Shown here piece after piece: positions 35,128 through 48,383 of a stretch of 64,000 nucleotides of DNA. Source of the stretch: Parascedosporium putredinis (lineage: Eukaryota; Ascomycota; Sordariomycetes; Microascales; Microascaceae); contig CASHTG010000001.1 of NCBI GenBank assembly GCA_949357655.1, forward strand, positions 2,046,001-2,110,000, in the 5' to 3' direction. The stretch's first letter is position 1. The number at the start of each line of letters is the position of its first letter. The position numbers were made by a program, and so were the translations under genes. The notes under the pieces were generated by a model that worked only from the letters and a program-made list of their open reading frames with translations, did not search any database and was not told the DNA's origin.

Positions 35128-37608
35128 CTAGTCCACTTTAATAGCACTATTTGTCGGAGCAAGTCAGCCCAGTTAGCAAGGAAGAATAGTAAGAAGTCCA
35201 AGATGACAAGGCAGTGGATGTGGAGCTAGGAATCGAGGATAGGAAGTCAAGGGGACCCAAAATAGGGCAAGAAAAGGGAGAAAGGAAAAGAAAAGGCTTA
35301 CCCGTATATCCTCCGAATGAAAGCATACGCGCTTAGGAACCCCACGGTGCCCGTCAGCAAGCCGTAAATGCAGCAGGCCATGAGACTGTAGCCGAAGAAG
35401 AGCATGCTACTGACGAAGCCCGTGATGTTGAGCTTGAAAAGTAATACCACACGCAGTAGGCAAAGACCCACACGGCGCTGCTCCCGCCGACAAGGAAGGA
35501 TCGCCACCACCAATCGTGGTTCTCGGCGCAGAGCTGCATGAAGACGGTCATTATGGTGACCTCGGCCACCGCTACGAGGAGGATGAGCGAGACGACGGCC
35601 AGGAACCCAAAGACGTAGTAGTACCCGCTCTTGTCCTGCCACACTGACCGGAAGACGAAGAGGAGCTCGATGAAGATGATGGCAAAGGGGATGAGGCCTG
35701 CGAACAAGATCATTTGGATGGGTCGGAGGTACCACGTCTGCGAGGGCACTTGTCGGGGGATCGACGTCGCTTTGGTAGGGTGCTCCCACCCGGCCGAGTT
35801 GTTGAAGCCGTACCACGAGCCCGCGTACACCAGAGGCACCTGGATACAGAGCCATAGGACAACGAGAGCGAGCAGGGTGCTAAAGGGGATCGCCGTGCTC
35901 GAGGCCTCGGCCCACACAAACAGATTAAGGAGGAAAACGATGCCAAACAGCAGACCCGGGACGAAGAGGGCGGTAACAAGGGCGTTGCGGCGCCAGCTCT
36001 GGCCGTCGAGAGTCTTGAACACCCTCGCGGAGAAGTAACCGCTGAACAGGCCATTGAAGACGAAGAGGCCCATGCCAACGCTGATGAAGCCGCCGCGGAA
36101 ACTAGGGTTCAGCACGCCAAACGCGCTCAGAAGAACCAGCCCTAGGGCCATAAGGAGCAGCTGCACACCCGACCCGACCAAAGCGGCGAGCAGGTATCCA
36201 TAGGCGGGGGTCCTGAAAACGTCGGAATGCAGCAGCTTCCACCCGCTAGCATCCTCGAACGCCTCGTCACCGTCGTCATCATCGTCATTGTCGTCGTAAT
36301 CAGCGCCGCCATCAATCTGACCTGCCTCGCCCGTGGCGCTGAGAAGGCCCGCGCCCCCGGGCTTTTCCACCGAGGCTAGGCCAGGAGACGCGGTCTTGTT
36401 GCGCTTCAGCTTGATCATGGCCTCTTCCGACTTGAGATCTTTGTAGCCCTTGATGTCGGCGCGGATGGTCTTGGCGAAAATGATGGCGACGATGCCGGTC
36501 AAAAGGCCGCAGATGGTTAAGGAGTTGATGATGGCCAGCCAGTGAATCCTATTGCCGTCCTCTTGGTTGACAAAGTAGAGGTCCCATCGTCGGCTCCACT
36601 CGATGGACTCGTCTTCGCGGAAGTAGACGGAATAAGTGTACCGTACCGACGTGATGGGACGTGCGGCATCCTCGTCGTTGTAATCCTCGCCCTTGGGCGG
36701 GACCTTGAGTTCGAGGTTATGAGTGATGTGTTGCATGTCAAAGGGGCAGCCGGCGTCGTTCATTGGGGTGTCCACGCCGATGCTCTTGGGGTACACCTCG
36801 AAGCCGACAACGACCTTGCCGCCATTGTCGCCATCCCGGCCGGGGCCCTGCGGTAGCGGATGACGATGGTGTGGTGGTTATTGAGCAGGGTCCTTTGCTC
36901 GCCGGCCGAAGTGAAGTCGACGGAGCCCAGCTTGAAGCCGGCGGCGTAGTACTTTTTCGACTTGTCCGTCGTCACAAAGCTGGTGGCGCCGGGCAGGTTG
37001 TCGACGATCCACTCGACCACGTATCCCTCCTCGACTAGATCCTTGGCGCGCTCGACATCGGAACGGGTCAGGTCGCGGGTGCAGAGCATTGCGCATTCCA
37101 TGTCTTGGCCCATCTTGAGATCGATATCGGACGTCTTGATGCGGTCGCCGCGGAGGACTTCGCCGAGATTGAGGGGGACATTCTTGCCGCTAAGGATTCC
37201 CGAGTGTTGTTCGCCGGTCGGGGGACATACGAAGGGGAGGTCATAGTAGCCGAACTGGAGCTGCGTGTTGTCCGAGTATACTTTGTTGACTAGAACGGGG
37301 AGCTGCTCGCCTTCGGTGTAACTCTTTATCGAGAAGCCTACGAGAGAAGAAAACCAACTGTTAGCACACACACACACGACGCGGGCCGGAATGAAGCCAA
37401 TGAGTCTTCCGCACTGCTTTTAGTGCCTTTGCAAAGACAAAGACGCCATGTAGCAAATACAAGGTCAAGAGAAGGAGGGAAAAGAACCCAGAAAAATATA
37501 CGACGGTGGAAGAAGGCTTCGCTTACCCGGAATGTAGAAGGCATGGGCGGCCTGGATGTGGAAGAGAGAGACCGCCACCCCCAGGGCCGTTGCGACGAGG
37601 TTGCGCAT
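35128..37608 (-). CDS. TM9/EMP70 (nonaspanin) family membrane protein
   Basis: Nonaspanins are Golgi/endosome proteins with a signal peptide, a large luminal domain and nine membrane helices. Exons: 37608-37527 (signal peptide, AAHAFYIPG), 37337-35302, and a 19-nt last exon 35146-35128. Recognisable blocks: FYIPGFSIKSYTEGEQLPVL, LQFGYYDLPFVCPP, GEVLRGDRI, SVYFREDESIEWSRRWDLY, TIRADIKGYKDL, LHSDVFRTPAYGYLLAALVG, VYAGSWYGF and CAENHDWWWRSFLVGGSSA. Splicing the last exon (GTAAGC donor at 35301, AATAG acceptor at 35147) turns an early stop into the tail RRIYGAIKVD, the conserved C-terminal sorting signal. Without splicing the frame would end at RRIYG. Two frame breaks (GGGG 36842-36845 and AAAA 35437-35440) are each mended by one base, giving 713 codons. 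An Asp-rich stretch lies in the loop after the first helix. Confidence 0.94.
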
Positions 37609-40098
37609 GCTGAATGGCGAGGGCAAGGCAGGGCCGGCTACGACAGAAACGCAAACATGAATAAATCAATCGGAGGGTGAACGATTGCCGGGGTTCACGC
37701 GTCTTTTCTTTTCTTTCTTCGATGTCGCTTGGCCGCTTCGAAAGGTGGTGGCCCGGCAAAGTCTAGTTTCCCAGCACGGGGGAGAGAACAGCGGGAGAAG
37801 TTTGGGTCAACGCCAGACGAGATGTCGTTGACACCTCTTGACTCTGGTTGGAGGGCGCCGCCGCCAAAAAGGGGCAGGGGGCACGGGACAGGGGGACAAA
37901 GAGCCCAAAGCTAAGCTCAATTGGCAGACGCCAAGGCCAATCTCAGGAACGAATATGCACGTATGGATAATATGCGAGGGCTCGATTGGAGAGCGAGAAA
38001 GCAACTCCCAGGGGAACGCAGGAGAAGAAAAAAACCAGCGAGGACACAAGGAAGTGACGGAAAAGGTAGGCTGAAATCAAAAATAAATCTAGATGGAGAA
38101 GACGAAAAACAAGATGGACTCAGACAGCGAGTAAAGGCTATCTTGTCATGAATTAGGTTGAAACGGCACGAGTTCTGGCCCGGAGACTGGCACGGGGAAG
38201 TGGGAACGGAACCTCTCTTAGCCCAACGGGTGTTAGCTTGCTCGCAGCTGGCAAGTCTACGTGCAATCTTCTGTCGCACAGTCGAGATGGAAAGGTGGAT
38301 GGATCAATGGGAACGGGACAGTGTGGTGCCTGGGGAAGAATGCTGCCCTCAAGGTTCCACGATTGAGATTTGTTCCGAAGAATACCACCGTGGCGGGGGT
38401 TTTCTTGTTTCTGGAAATGGGGAATGAATCATCATATTGCACTACGTGATCTACGAGTCCGGAAAGTGGGGGTTCTGATGGCCCATGAATGGTATAGATC
38501 AGATCAAACCAAGTGATCGAGTCCATGTATATACTCGGCACATCAATGTGAAGCTATCCCCCATTACTGCCGCTCCTCGACACGGTGGTGAAAGCGGAGA
38601 GACTCAAGGTGTAGTAAAGGGCAGATCGGCCAGAATAGCCGCAGCGATCACAGGCTGTTCTGCGATATAATGTAAACCGAGCGCATATTCTCTTAAACGG
38701 TCTTACATGCTTCAGTAAAGTCGCTTCATGTACCAATTTCCATACCGAGCACAGATTTTGGTGGTATCCATGAGCAGTGCATCCATGAACACGGCGCATG
38801 CACCTCATGGATGCGGACAGAGATGTTCCTGAGGTCGATCCTCTCGTTAGTGAACACGAAGAGCAGAGCCCGATTCTATACTTCCAGGCGTGGGCTGGAC
38901 AGCACACTTCATCAATCGGAGTGAGCTGTCCATGAATCGAGTACTTGTCTAAAGCGCAATTAGATTCGGACGCATGAGCCCAGCAGAGGGACACCCTCGT
39001 TCAGTGGAGGGTTTGGCATTTTTACCTGCGGACCAAATGTCTTCCCCACCTCGAAGGCGTCAGGGCTGAATGTGAGCAAGGATACGGCATAGAAGTGCGG
39101 ATTCCCTGGACTTCCCCATATTCCTGTTTGGTGATTAGTAATGTTCAGCTTCGGTGTTCGCTGACATAACCCCATCGCCATCAAAGCAGACATGGAAGCT
39201 TAGAGACGGCCAGATCCTGCATTGATTCATTGATGAATGTACGTTGATGGAAGCGGCAGAAGGTGCTCCGGCGGAGCAGGTCCAGTCGTGTAACCCCGAA
39301 ACATGAACACCCTCGAACTAGAAAGGTCCGTTCGATAATGGCGGTCTTGGTTCGCCCTCCGCTTGTATCTCCATCTACAGCCACCAAAATTACCACCAGC
39401 CCATCATGACCTCTTGTCGTGTTGTGCATGGCATGGAAGATTGGGTGTCCGATGGCTCTACGGAATAAAGGCATCCTTTTTCCTCCTTGAAAAGTAGGCT
39501 CTTCAGCTTGTTCAAAGTCAAGAATATCAAAGCCCATAGCAGATAGAAAAATGAATTTGATAACGAGTAGTTAATATTATTCCGAAACTATTGTACGCAC
39601 AGAGTGCCTTTCTCATATATATATATATCCGATGTCTATTGTTCCCAAACTCGAAGTCGCAACCTAACACGCAATGGATCCCTCTGACTGAATTCCGGGT
39701 ATAATGAGACTGATAACTGAAAAGAGATAAGGAATGAAACATGATAAAAGGAAATGAGGAAAGAGGAAAAAAAGAACAAAAGGAGATACCACTGCCGCTA
39801 TCATCATCGTCATCGTCGTGATCAATATCCAAAAAAAAAAAGGGAGAAAAACAAACTCAAACCCTGCGATGTTACTCTAATGTCGCTTTCACATGACTGA
39901 AACTTGAAAAAGATGAACAAGAAAAGAAAAAGAGAAAAAGGGGGGAGGAGAGGCATGTTCGTGTCGGCAAGGAAGCCGAGCGAGATGTCGATGGAGTGGG
40001 AAGGCGCTCGCCGATTCTTTGTTTTTCGTTTGGGGTCTTTTTCCGTAATTTCTTTTGGTCTGCGTGCCTTTGTTTTGTCTTTATAAAATCTCGCCTGC
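37609..40098. other. Intergenic, no confident gene
   Basis: This lies between the TM9 and arrestin-like genes, which are in tandem on the minus strand. Two minus-strand frames (38554-38994 and 39181-39537) exceed 100 codons but show no domain, no splice support and no clear codon bias. AG-rich and poly-A tracts lie at 39715-39950, and (AT)n at 39616-39627. Confidence 0.6.
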
Positions 40099-41491
40099 CT
40101 AAGCGTAACCAGGCAGGATATGCTGAACGGGCTCCTGATCAGGTACCCTGATGACGCGCGGAGTGAGATACTCGTCTACGTCCTCGGCGATGGCCTCGTC
40201 ATCAAGCACGATGGACTCATCGGAAGGCTCGACGGCAATCTGCACGGGAATCACCAGTGAGACGGTCGTATTGGTAGGTCCCACGGTGAGGGTCAGGTGG
40301 AGCGCGTACGTCCTAGAGACGAGGCACGAGTGAAAGGTAGGAAGCAGCACCCTTTGCTTGGCGGGGACGTCAAAGGGGATGTAGAGAGTGGCCAGGTGCG
40401 CCGTCTTGTCCTGGGCCGCCTGCTTCTTGGAGCTGTTGCCATCGCTGTCGGCAGGGTCGCTCGAGTACCCCGAGTCTCGCCTCACAGCGGCGCCGCGCAG
40501 CCTCCAGGTGACGCGGTCAACGTTGGTGTTGAAGAGGGCCAGAGAAGTTTTGTAGGCGATTCGGGGGCTCAATAGCGAAGTCGGGTCGGCTGCCCATGTC
40601 GGGCATGTTCTTGGCGCCGGTGATACCGTACCAGGTGCTGGAGACGAGCTTAGCGGCCACGGACTTGATGGTGGGGGCGCAATGTCGGAGGCGGACGGCT
40701 CGAAGGCAAGCTGCAGCGTCACCGCCGTGTCGGAAGCGGAGCGGGTGTCGGCGCTGAGGTGAATAGCGGGAGGCTGGGAGGCGGACGCGGTGAAGCGGCC
40801 GAGCTTGTGGGAGAACATGCCTTTGCGGATGCTCTTGGTCTTGGTCATGGTGTAGTGCACGTCCTTGGAGGTGATGTCGTAGGGTGCATCCTCGGGCGAG
40901 GCGGGAAGCACGAGGAGTGACTTTTGCGCCTCGAAGATCTTGTCGGGGCGGTGACCGGCGTCGGCCTCGCCGAGGACGCGGGCACGGACATAGTACTCGA
41001 TCTCGGCGGTCTCGGGAGCGAAGTCGTCCCGGGACCAGCCGCCCATGCTGGGAAGCAGGCGCATGTGGTGCTCCTGGACGTAGATGTTGTCCGAGGGTGC
41101 TTGCAGGCGCTCAGGGTGAGCTGGGAGGGAACCACGAAGTTGAAGGGGATGGTGTAGCATCGGCCTTGCTCAAAGATGCGGGGCACGGGATACTTGGAGT
41201 CGGACACGGGCATGGTGAGTTTGAGGAAGACGTGAGAGGAACGCTGGGCGACCTGGGTGGCCATGACCTTGGTGCGCGAGAGACCGATAAAGGTGATTTC
41301 CACGTTCTCGAAGCGGGTATCGCGCAGCGGGTTGATGATGACGTCGCCGGTGATGGGGAGCCCGAGGTATAGATCTTCTCCGCAAAGTGGTTGTGGAGCA
41401 CGACCGAAACGCTGCTCTTGCGGAAGAGGGGGTTCACGGCCTTCTTGGTCAAGGTGGTCGCCATGGAGGCGGTATCGTAGAGGTTAGACAT
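40099..41491 (-). CDS. Arrestin-like (ART-type) trafficking adaptor
   Basis: This is an alpha-arrestin-like adaptor. Such proteins link a HECT ubiquitin ligase to plasma-membrane transporters for endocytosis. Single exon. The N-terminal arrestin half shows VSVVLHNHFAEKIYTSGSPI, TGDVIINPLRDTRFENVEIT, SSHVFLKLTMPVSDSKYPVP and RCYTIPFNFVVPSQLTLSAC. The C-terminal half shows MRLLPSMGGWSRDD, VLPASPEDAPYDIT, TMTKTKSIRKGMFSHKLG, RRDSGYSS and LPTFHSCLVSRTYALHL. Frame breaks lie at GGGG 41355-41358, GGG 41095-41097, GGGGG 40673-40677 and about 40563-40567. Five missing bases give 466 codons. I did not find a PPxY motif in the readable frames, so ligase recruitment is uncertain. The cargo is unknown. 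Confidence 0.87.
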
Positions 41492-44400
41492 TATGGGAGT
41501 TTGAGCTGTTTGGTAGTCCCTTTGGTGGTTCTTGGGGGTGGGGGTTTGAACTCCTAAGCCTGCCGCGACTAGGGAGGACAAGCGAGGGAGGTGGCACAAA
41601 GACCAACACCCGCTCCGGCCGGTTGTAGCTGAACGGGGCCGGTGAGGTGGAGGCGGGAAGTTACTAAGAAGTAACAATGGAAGAAATGATGGAGAGAGGA
41701 AGGAGCAAGGCAGTCAGTCAGCTTGGATGAGGATAAGATGTGAAGAGACGGTGTGATGTAATGTAATGTGATGGGATGTTCTTGGTGTAAGTGCTGGCGC
41801 AGGTGGATCGTTCTTTCTCTAGCAGTGAGCTTGAAGTAGTAGCACACTTGGTTCACGAAGTCAAGTCTTTGTAGAAACAGACTTATACGGATGGATGATG
41901 GATAGCTTCCAAGCCTTGATGTTGACTGAGGCATCGAGGCGGGCCCATGGACTTATATACAACCAGAGCCCAAGCTCACGAAACGGAACTCGGGGTGTGG
42001 TGGGTGCAAGTGGGCATGCTAGCTACTCCGATGACACACGTTCGTCCCGAGTCTCTTGTTCGAGAACTTCGCGTTATGGCAAGGGTCCATGAGGAAAGAC
42101 CCCCAAAAGTAGAAAAAAGTTACAAATCCAATCCAACGGATACGAAGTACCGAAAGTTACTAGACCCAGCCAAAAGAATCGGCAAGAACATCGCAATGCA
42201 AGTGCGAAACAAGGGAAAGGACCAAAAACAAGACAGAAAAAAGGAACGTATAGAGCCCCCGTCAAAGGAGAAAAAAGTGGATGCAGGTTATTCGCAAGGC
42301 GTCAGTCACAGTCACAAACGCACGCACACGGACACGAACCACGCTTGCGGGGAGTGGATGGCCGAGAGCTTTTTCATCCGGAACCGATTTAGTTTCTCAG
42401 CTTTGTGACTACTCGACTCGAGATCAATGTCCATGTCGACTGACAAGCGCAAGGGCGTAGGCATGGCGCCAGGTGAGGGGTGTGGTGGGGGTTGCTTCTT
42501 CCCACACTCCCCCTTCTTTTGGCTCTCTCCTTGCCGTCCCCTCCCCCACCATCTCCCGGCCCACGGGTCCACAACCTGGCCTTGGGTCATCAAGTATTCA
42601 ATCTGAGGGTTTGCACGGCATGGCAGTGTACGATGCTGGGCTGTATCAACAACGAGAAGCAAATAGAAGCCTAATGTACAAGACGAAAGGGCTGTAGCAC
42701 AAGAAAGCGATGAACTGGAAGACGATTCTGGGTGGATGGCTCCAGGGCTAGATCAATGGGAGCCAGATACCGAGAAACGCCCTCTTCCTCTTCACGAGAG
42801 TGAAGCAAGCAAGAATGGGTGCACAGCAGTACATGTCGGCGTTTGGGTGAGCGTCTGACTCGGTCGGTACTCTCTGGCCGTACTGTGGATCCCGCTCGTG
42901 GCACCTTGAAGGCCACATCTGGCATGCCATGTACTGGCCGGCTTGGATGAAGCTCTTGAGCCCGGGCCCGGACCCGGCTCTTCAGCGTTGACTGCTGATC
43001 CACTGTGGCAACCACTGAATTTCTCAACCGTCGTGCGATACGTTTGGGTTTCCTCTTCTCTCTGGTTGGGTCAGAGTTACTGGACCAACCCTGCCCCTCC
43101 TCTGGCGCAGAAGCGCAATTCGAATTACTCATCGAGGCTGGGTTTGTTTGATGTTGAATACCACTCAATCTCTCCTCTCGAGACGCATGACGATCGCGAA
43201 CCCAAGCTCAGACGGGCCCAGTTCAGACAATGAAATATTATTAACAATACAAGTACATCAGTGAAGTGGAAAGGGTGTGCGGCTTTGGGTTCAATAACCC
43301 CTGCCGACTCGGAAGGGCAGACAAGCTGTGGAGCCTGAGCAGGTAATAGCCCAACTTCAGGGGACAGCAAGGGCGTCGGGGGCGCAAGGGTGTGTGCGCG
43401 GCGCCAGAGTGCCGTGCACACGCTGAGCCTGCTGGGTCTGGGTAAGCGGGTGCTTGATTGATTGGGCCCAGACCCATGCCGTTTGACCAACCTTCAAGTA
43501 TGGTCTAATAGGTCCTGGTACCGATACAAGCACCCTTTGCGAGATGGTTTCATGCTGGAAGTGGACGTTGCTGATGAATCAAGCTGGATTTTTCATCACC
43601 GACACGGTCAACCAACGAAAGGGGTGCAAGCTTGGCAAGGCAGGCAATGGTGATGGTGGTGGTGATGGCTATGGCTGTAGGAATGATGCAAGATTCGTTC
43701 AAATTGGAAACAAACCAACATGAACCAACCCATTGAAACGCGGTGAGCGTATCCTCCTTCCATAGAGATGGGGTGGGCTCATTAATTGTTTTTGTCAGCC
43801 AAGTATCATTACCGAAGTCTGGAGCTACACTACTAGACTTTTGCCCACCAGTCTCAACTCGAAACAAAAATCCACCATGTAAGATTTCGAAGCGTCAATC
43901 TCTTTGGATCCCGATTCTCCACTACGACAGAAGCGTTATACCGACGAACGACGCAAGTGACTGCGTTGGTCAAGGCCACGATGATGTGAAGTGATGGATC
44001 CATTTATTGATCTCTTCGCAGATGGAGCTAATGTGGGCCTGTGTCCATGGACGGAAGAAATCCTTGTCCCATCAATGTTGAAAAAAAAAGCGGAAATTTT
44101 TAATATGCTAGTGCTGTTGATCGGGATGCGGAATAATATCGTAAGACTGGGAGGAGAGGCATCTATGGACCAAACAAGACCATAATACCGGTTGTACAGG
44201 TGTACAGTCAGTGGCTCTGATGCACTGCAGCTGACCTTTCAATGTTCCCTCATCCCGATTCCGAGATTGCGACTCGAAACCCACCGGTCCCGCTCCCGCG
44301 CGTAGCTTTCCTCGGACACGGCGGCCGCCTTTAGAGCTGCTTGTCGAAGAAAAAAACTCGATTTCGAATCATCCATGCAGTATCACCATGGAAGACATTG

Positions 44401-47400
44401 ATGGATCCTGGTTTGAGGCTCATCGCACCCCTCCCCCTCCCTGCTAGGGCGATTATCTACCCCTACCTCCCGCTTGACCCTCCCACCTCTTCGTGAATGA
44501 TTGAATCATATGTAACGGCTTCGCGCTCTCGTGCCTGGCTGGAACCGGCTAGTCATACGACTCAGACGGCAGATCCGCAGTGACACCCAGTTGCGATCAT
44601 CGTCAATCTGATCAAAGGAGATCCAAGCTTCCACCCATCGGCGTCGATATCGGAGCCACGGGGACCGCAGCTGACTCCTGTCCGGTAGTTTCCAAAGGCA
44701 GTTAGGGGTTGGTCCCCGGAGAGCATGAGGTTTTCGAGGTGCTCCCGAGATTTTCTTTTGGCAAAGGCCCCATGGATCAAGTCTGACATGGGCTGGAAAC
44801 TACGTCTTCCTTCTTTTCCTCAACCATCTCTCTCTAAGTCCTTTCTAATTCACATATGTGTCAACGTGCAAAAAGGGACCGCCGCGTTCAACCCCTTCTC
44901 CGCCGGGAGGCTTCCACCCCGGTCCGGGAATGTCTCCATCATGGCCCCATTTGCATCCGCATCATCGCAAGACGGAGATGGATAAAATTTTTGATGCCCC
45001 ACGATGCTCCACATGATACCGATGCCAACCGCGAAACAAGAGCCAAAGTGAAAGAATACAGAAGGCAAAGAATGGAAAAAGTGCCTTAGCATCGTGAAAA
45101 AGGTTGCTATTAGTAACAAAAGACGTCAAGCTCCGCCAGATGTATAAAAAATCTTCTTCCCCCTTAACCTTCTTTCTACGGCCCCTTGTCCTTCCCCACG
45201 CCTGCACGCCTGGCCTTTTGTGTTGTCGGGCCTTTTCTTTCCTCGTCTTTTTCTTTTCCTTCTTTTCGGTCTGTCCAGAGCTTGATTTTGCCTCGCAGCC
45301 CTGCCAAGCCGTACACGCCCATGAGCCTCACTGTCTTACTGGCTGCGGGAAGAGTGGGTTTTATATGGGGATTCACAAATTTCTTGCGAACCCATCTTTA
45401 TATAAGAGAACACCATGCCGGCTCACGACACTTTGGCTCACCTCTCGGCCCCATCTCCCCATGCGGCCGAGAGTGGGCAACGTAAAATCTACACCGAAGA
45501 GCCGCTTCCAAGCGACGATAACCTATGATCCAACTTTGAAGAATTTTCTGCTCTGGGGCCTTTGCGGTTCGTGATGATGAAGATTTCGTCAAGTGGTGAT
45601 GTTTTGAACCACCAACGGTCGTGGAGTCAATAGTCGTTACATCGAGGCTCTGGCAGTTTCTCCTTTGTTCTTTTTTTCCACACTAATGTCAATCGTCTAC
45701 ATCTATTGTATCCGATATCGCTGTTTGCAACACACCCTCTTCCAACATACTAATAGCAGGCAGCCATGCTAGATCGCTCATCACGGTTAAGCACAGCGAA
45801 GAACACGCATGAAGGGTTTCGCGTGGCCGCCAAAAAAACTTTTGGGGGTGTGTACTTGCTTGTATTAGGTGAAATGTCGTTTTCGCGCCCTTCGTTGCAA
45901 CCCCTTGTTAGTCGCTTCGAAAGTTTTTGACAAGCTGGCGTGCTACTGAGGACTACGCTCAAGCTGGGGTTGTAGAGTGACTTTGATGGCGCCAAAAGGG
46001 AGAGCGATGTACCTCGGTACTGTACATCGATCAATTGATCCACCATGATGATTCAATGTTCCGTCTGGGGTGCAAATGGATTGGGATTCCCCACTAAATA
46101 TGCCTCCATTCGATCATCGATGCTTCCTTGATACCCACCACACCAAACTTGGAAAGCCTATTCGGCTATGGCTGTCCAGTCCGCTTGCAGTTTGCGTGTC
46201 CATCGCCTTTCACTCAAGATCTGACTGTGTCGGTTGATTGAGAAAAGCTTGGGCAAAATTGATGAAACGCCCATTCAGCATTGATGTCCGCCCGGCTCTC
46301 GCTGGTCCATCTCGTTACCATTCCGCTGAGCAAGCAGTCGTCCATTGGCCGGGCCCTCCTCCCCGCCGCCTCCATTACTTCCATGTCGTTTTCTCATCTA
46401 CTGCTCGCGATACACCTGCAGGGAGTCAACATCCCGCTCTATCGGCTTTAACCTTCCAAGGTGACCCGATCTCCCGCTCGAAAAGGGAAAAGGATACGAC
46501 CCACCAGGTCCCAGCCACAAACCGCGTCGGCCGCCCACCGCACTGGCTCAACGGCAGGAAACGACATGAAAGGGGAGGGATGGTACTGCACGGGATCGGG
46601 AGTCATTTGATGATCCCGCCAACCAGTCAACCAGCCCCGCAGCCTCTAGTGTAGTGTAGTGTAGGTAGTGTAGTGTAGAACAGAAAGAAATTAATAGAGA
46701 AAAGTCACAGATGAACAGGTAGACGCCCTTTGAATGACAGCGGGGAGTCATACGCTATTCCACGACACGACGTGTACACTAATACTTGCGCGCAATCTCG
46801 AACTCGAGCACCCTGGTCAGATCTAGAAACCCCAGGAAGAAGGAGAAAATGTGGGGGTAGCCCGCTCTTTCGCTCTTTCGCCTTTGTGCTGCGAGGCCAA
46901 GCGGTCACTAGAAAATGTAATGGATCTATGTTCTTCATTGTGAATGTGACTGATTGGGGAAGACCCCTGTTGCGGCAGGTTTGACGAGATAAAGGAAAAC
47001 AAAAATATTCTTTCAAGACGGTGCATATCCAGCCCAAAAGAATCTCTTGGGCGATTGCTCACCCCTCCCTCGGTCCTGATATTTCCCCGGTCTTACTCGG
47101 GGTGAGCTTGTCGCGACACTTTCTTCGTTTAAGCAAAGGTTGGGGTAATTGAACACAATGCAGCGTTGGACGCTTTGATGGACAGCCAGCCCTCCAGTTG
47201 GCTTCCGGTGCCTGATAGTCAAACTGTGCTGAATAATTAACTTCATTAATAATGGGGGAACCCTCGTCTGTCTGTCTCTCTCTCGCGTCACCATGCCGCA
47301 TTTGGCGCTTGGGGGCTGTCGTTGTGTTGATCTCATCCCTTTCCCGCTTCCCGCTTTGGCACGACAAGACGCAAGCGTTTGGTTGCGCGCCCTCTCGTCG

Positions 47401-48383
47401 ACAAGCCGCCCGCATTTGTAATCCTGCCTTGCGTTGCCCTCGTGTCTCTCGTGTCGTTCCCTCGTTTCCTCGTGGCACTGGCAGTTTCAACTGGCACCCT
47501 GTCGCAAACCTTGTTCGAGCTGCACACGGACCATGCTGTCCTATCAATCACCGTCTTGGCTTCTCCGTGTGGGTTTGTTCCTTATTTTCCATCAATGCTC
47601 TTTAGCTCCTCGTCGATCACCTCTGCTTCCGTCGCCTGCACGGGGCTACGCCCTCAAGGTTAAATTGTCTACTTGGTATCAATTAACCTTCACTGGCATC
47701 TCCCGGGGAGGGGAACCCCTGCAATGCTTGGAAATCCAGCAGGTGGACAGACACCCTTTGCTTGCTTGCCTCTTCCCACCCCTCCCCGCCATGTTGATGT
47801 CGCTTGTTGGACATCACCATCCCATCATGGATGGTGGGGAAACATGAAAGGAGTGGACCGCGGCAGCATTCGTCCAAATTCACCATTGCCCGTGTCATGT
47901 TCCAGCCCAGGGTCGTCGAGGCTGTCTAGGCGGTTCCTATACACATACACGCAGCGCGGACTAGCCGTGTGGCTTTGGGCACTTGCGCCGACTCTTACAG
48001 CACCCAACGTCCCATCATGAAACTCTGTTCTTTTTCTGTTTGAATTGCATCTTGAGCCTTTGAAATTGCTCTTGTATTTCCACTTCTCCTATCCCCTAGT
48101 TTTGTACGCCCCTCCCAACTCGGCCTCCCTTCGCCTGTAGATAGGACTTAGCGTGGGGGTTGACGCGTCTTCCTAGAGTATATCTCTCTCTTCAGGAAAC
48201 AGCCGTCCATCAGATGTTCGCCCACAATCACCTGTTAGACAAACCCGGTCTAGCTACGTGCCAATACCTTTTCATCCCCCAACCTTCACAAAACAGAATG
48301 CGATGCCTATAGTGTCGTAGGATGGACCACACACGTCCACGGCTTAGCCTATCACATTGTCAACCCCCTCTCCCTAGCCAACT
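41492..48383. other. 6.9-kb stretch without a supportable protein gene
   Basis: Frames on both strands are mostly under 140 codons, have no recognisable domain and do not join into spliced genes. The stretch alternates between polypyrimidine/polypurine tracts (for example 42500-42560, 45160-45290) and ordinary mixed sequence. No transposon ends, long repeats or RIP-like AT collapse are apparent. It could hold long upstream regulatory DNA, non-coding RNAs or a lineage-specific gene I cannot recognise. Confidence 0.6.
46648..46678. repeat. Short GTGTA/GTA tandem repeat
   Basis: Five-base GTGTA-type units with one GTAG interruption cover about 31 bp inside the gene-free stretch. No function is suggested. 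Confidence 0.8.

Noticed and set aside
38554..38994. Minus-strand open frame of 146 codons
   Set aside because: Cys/Ser/Arg-rich with no family match that I recognise and no intron signals; it was left as intergenic.
39181..39537. Minus-strand open frame of 118 codons
   Set aside because: The composition is more protein-like than its neighbours, but there is no domain, no start context and no partner exon. A translated search could change this.
43280..43300. GGGTTCAATAACCC resembling a tRNA B box
   Set aside because: The base expected to be C61 is A, and there is no A box or cloverleaf around it.
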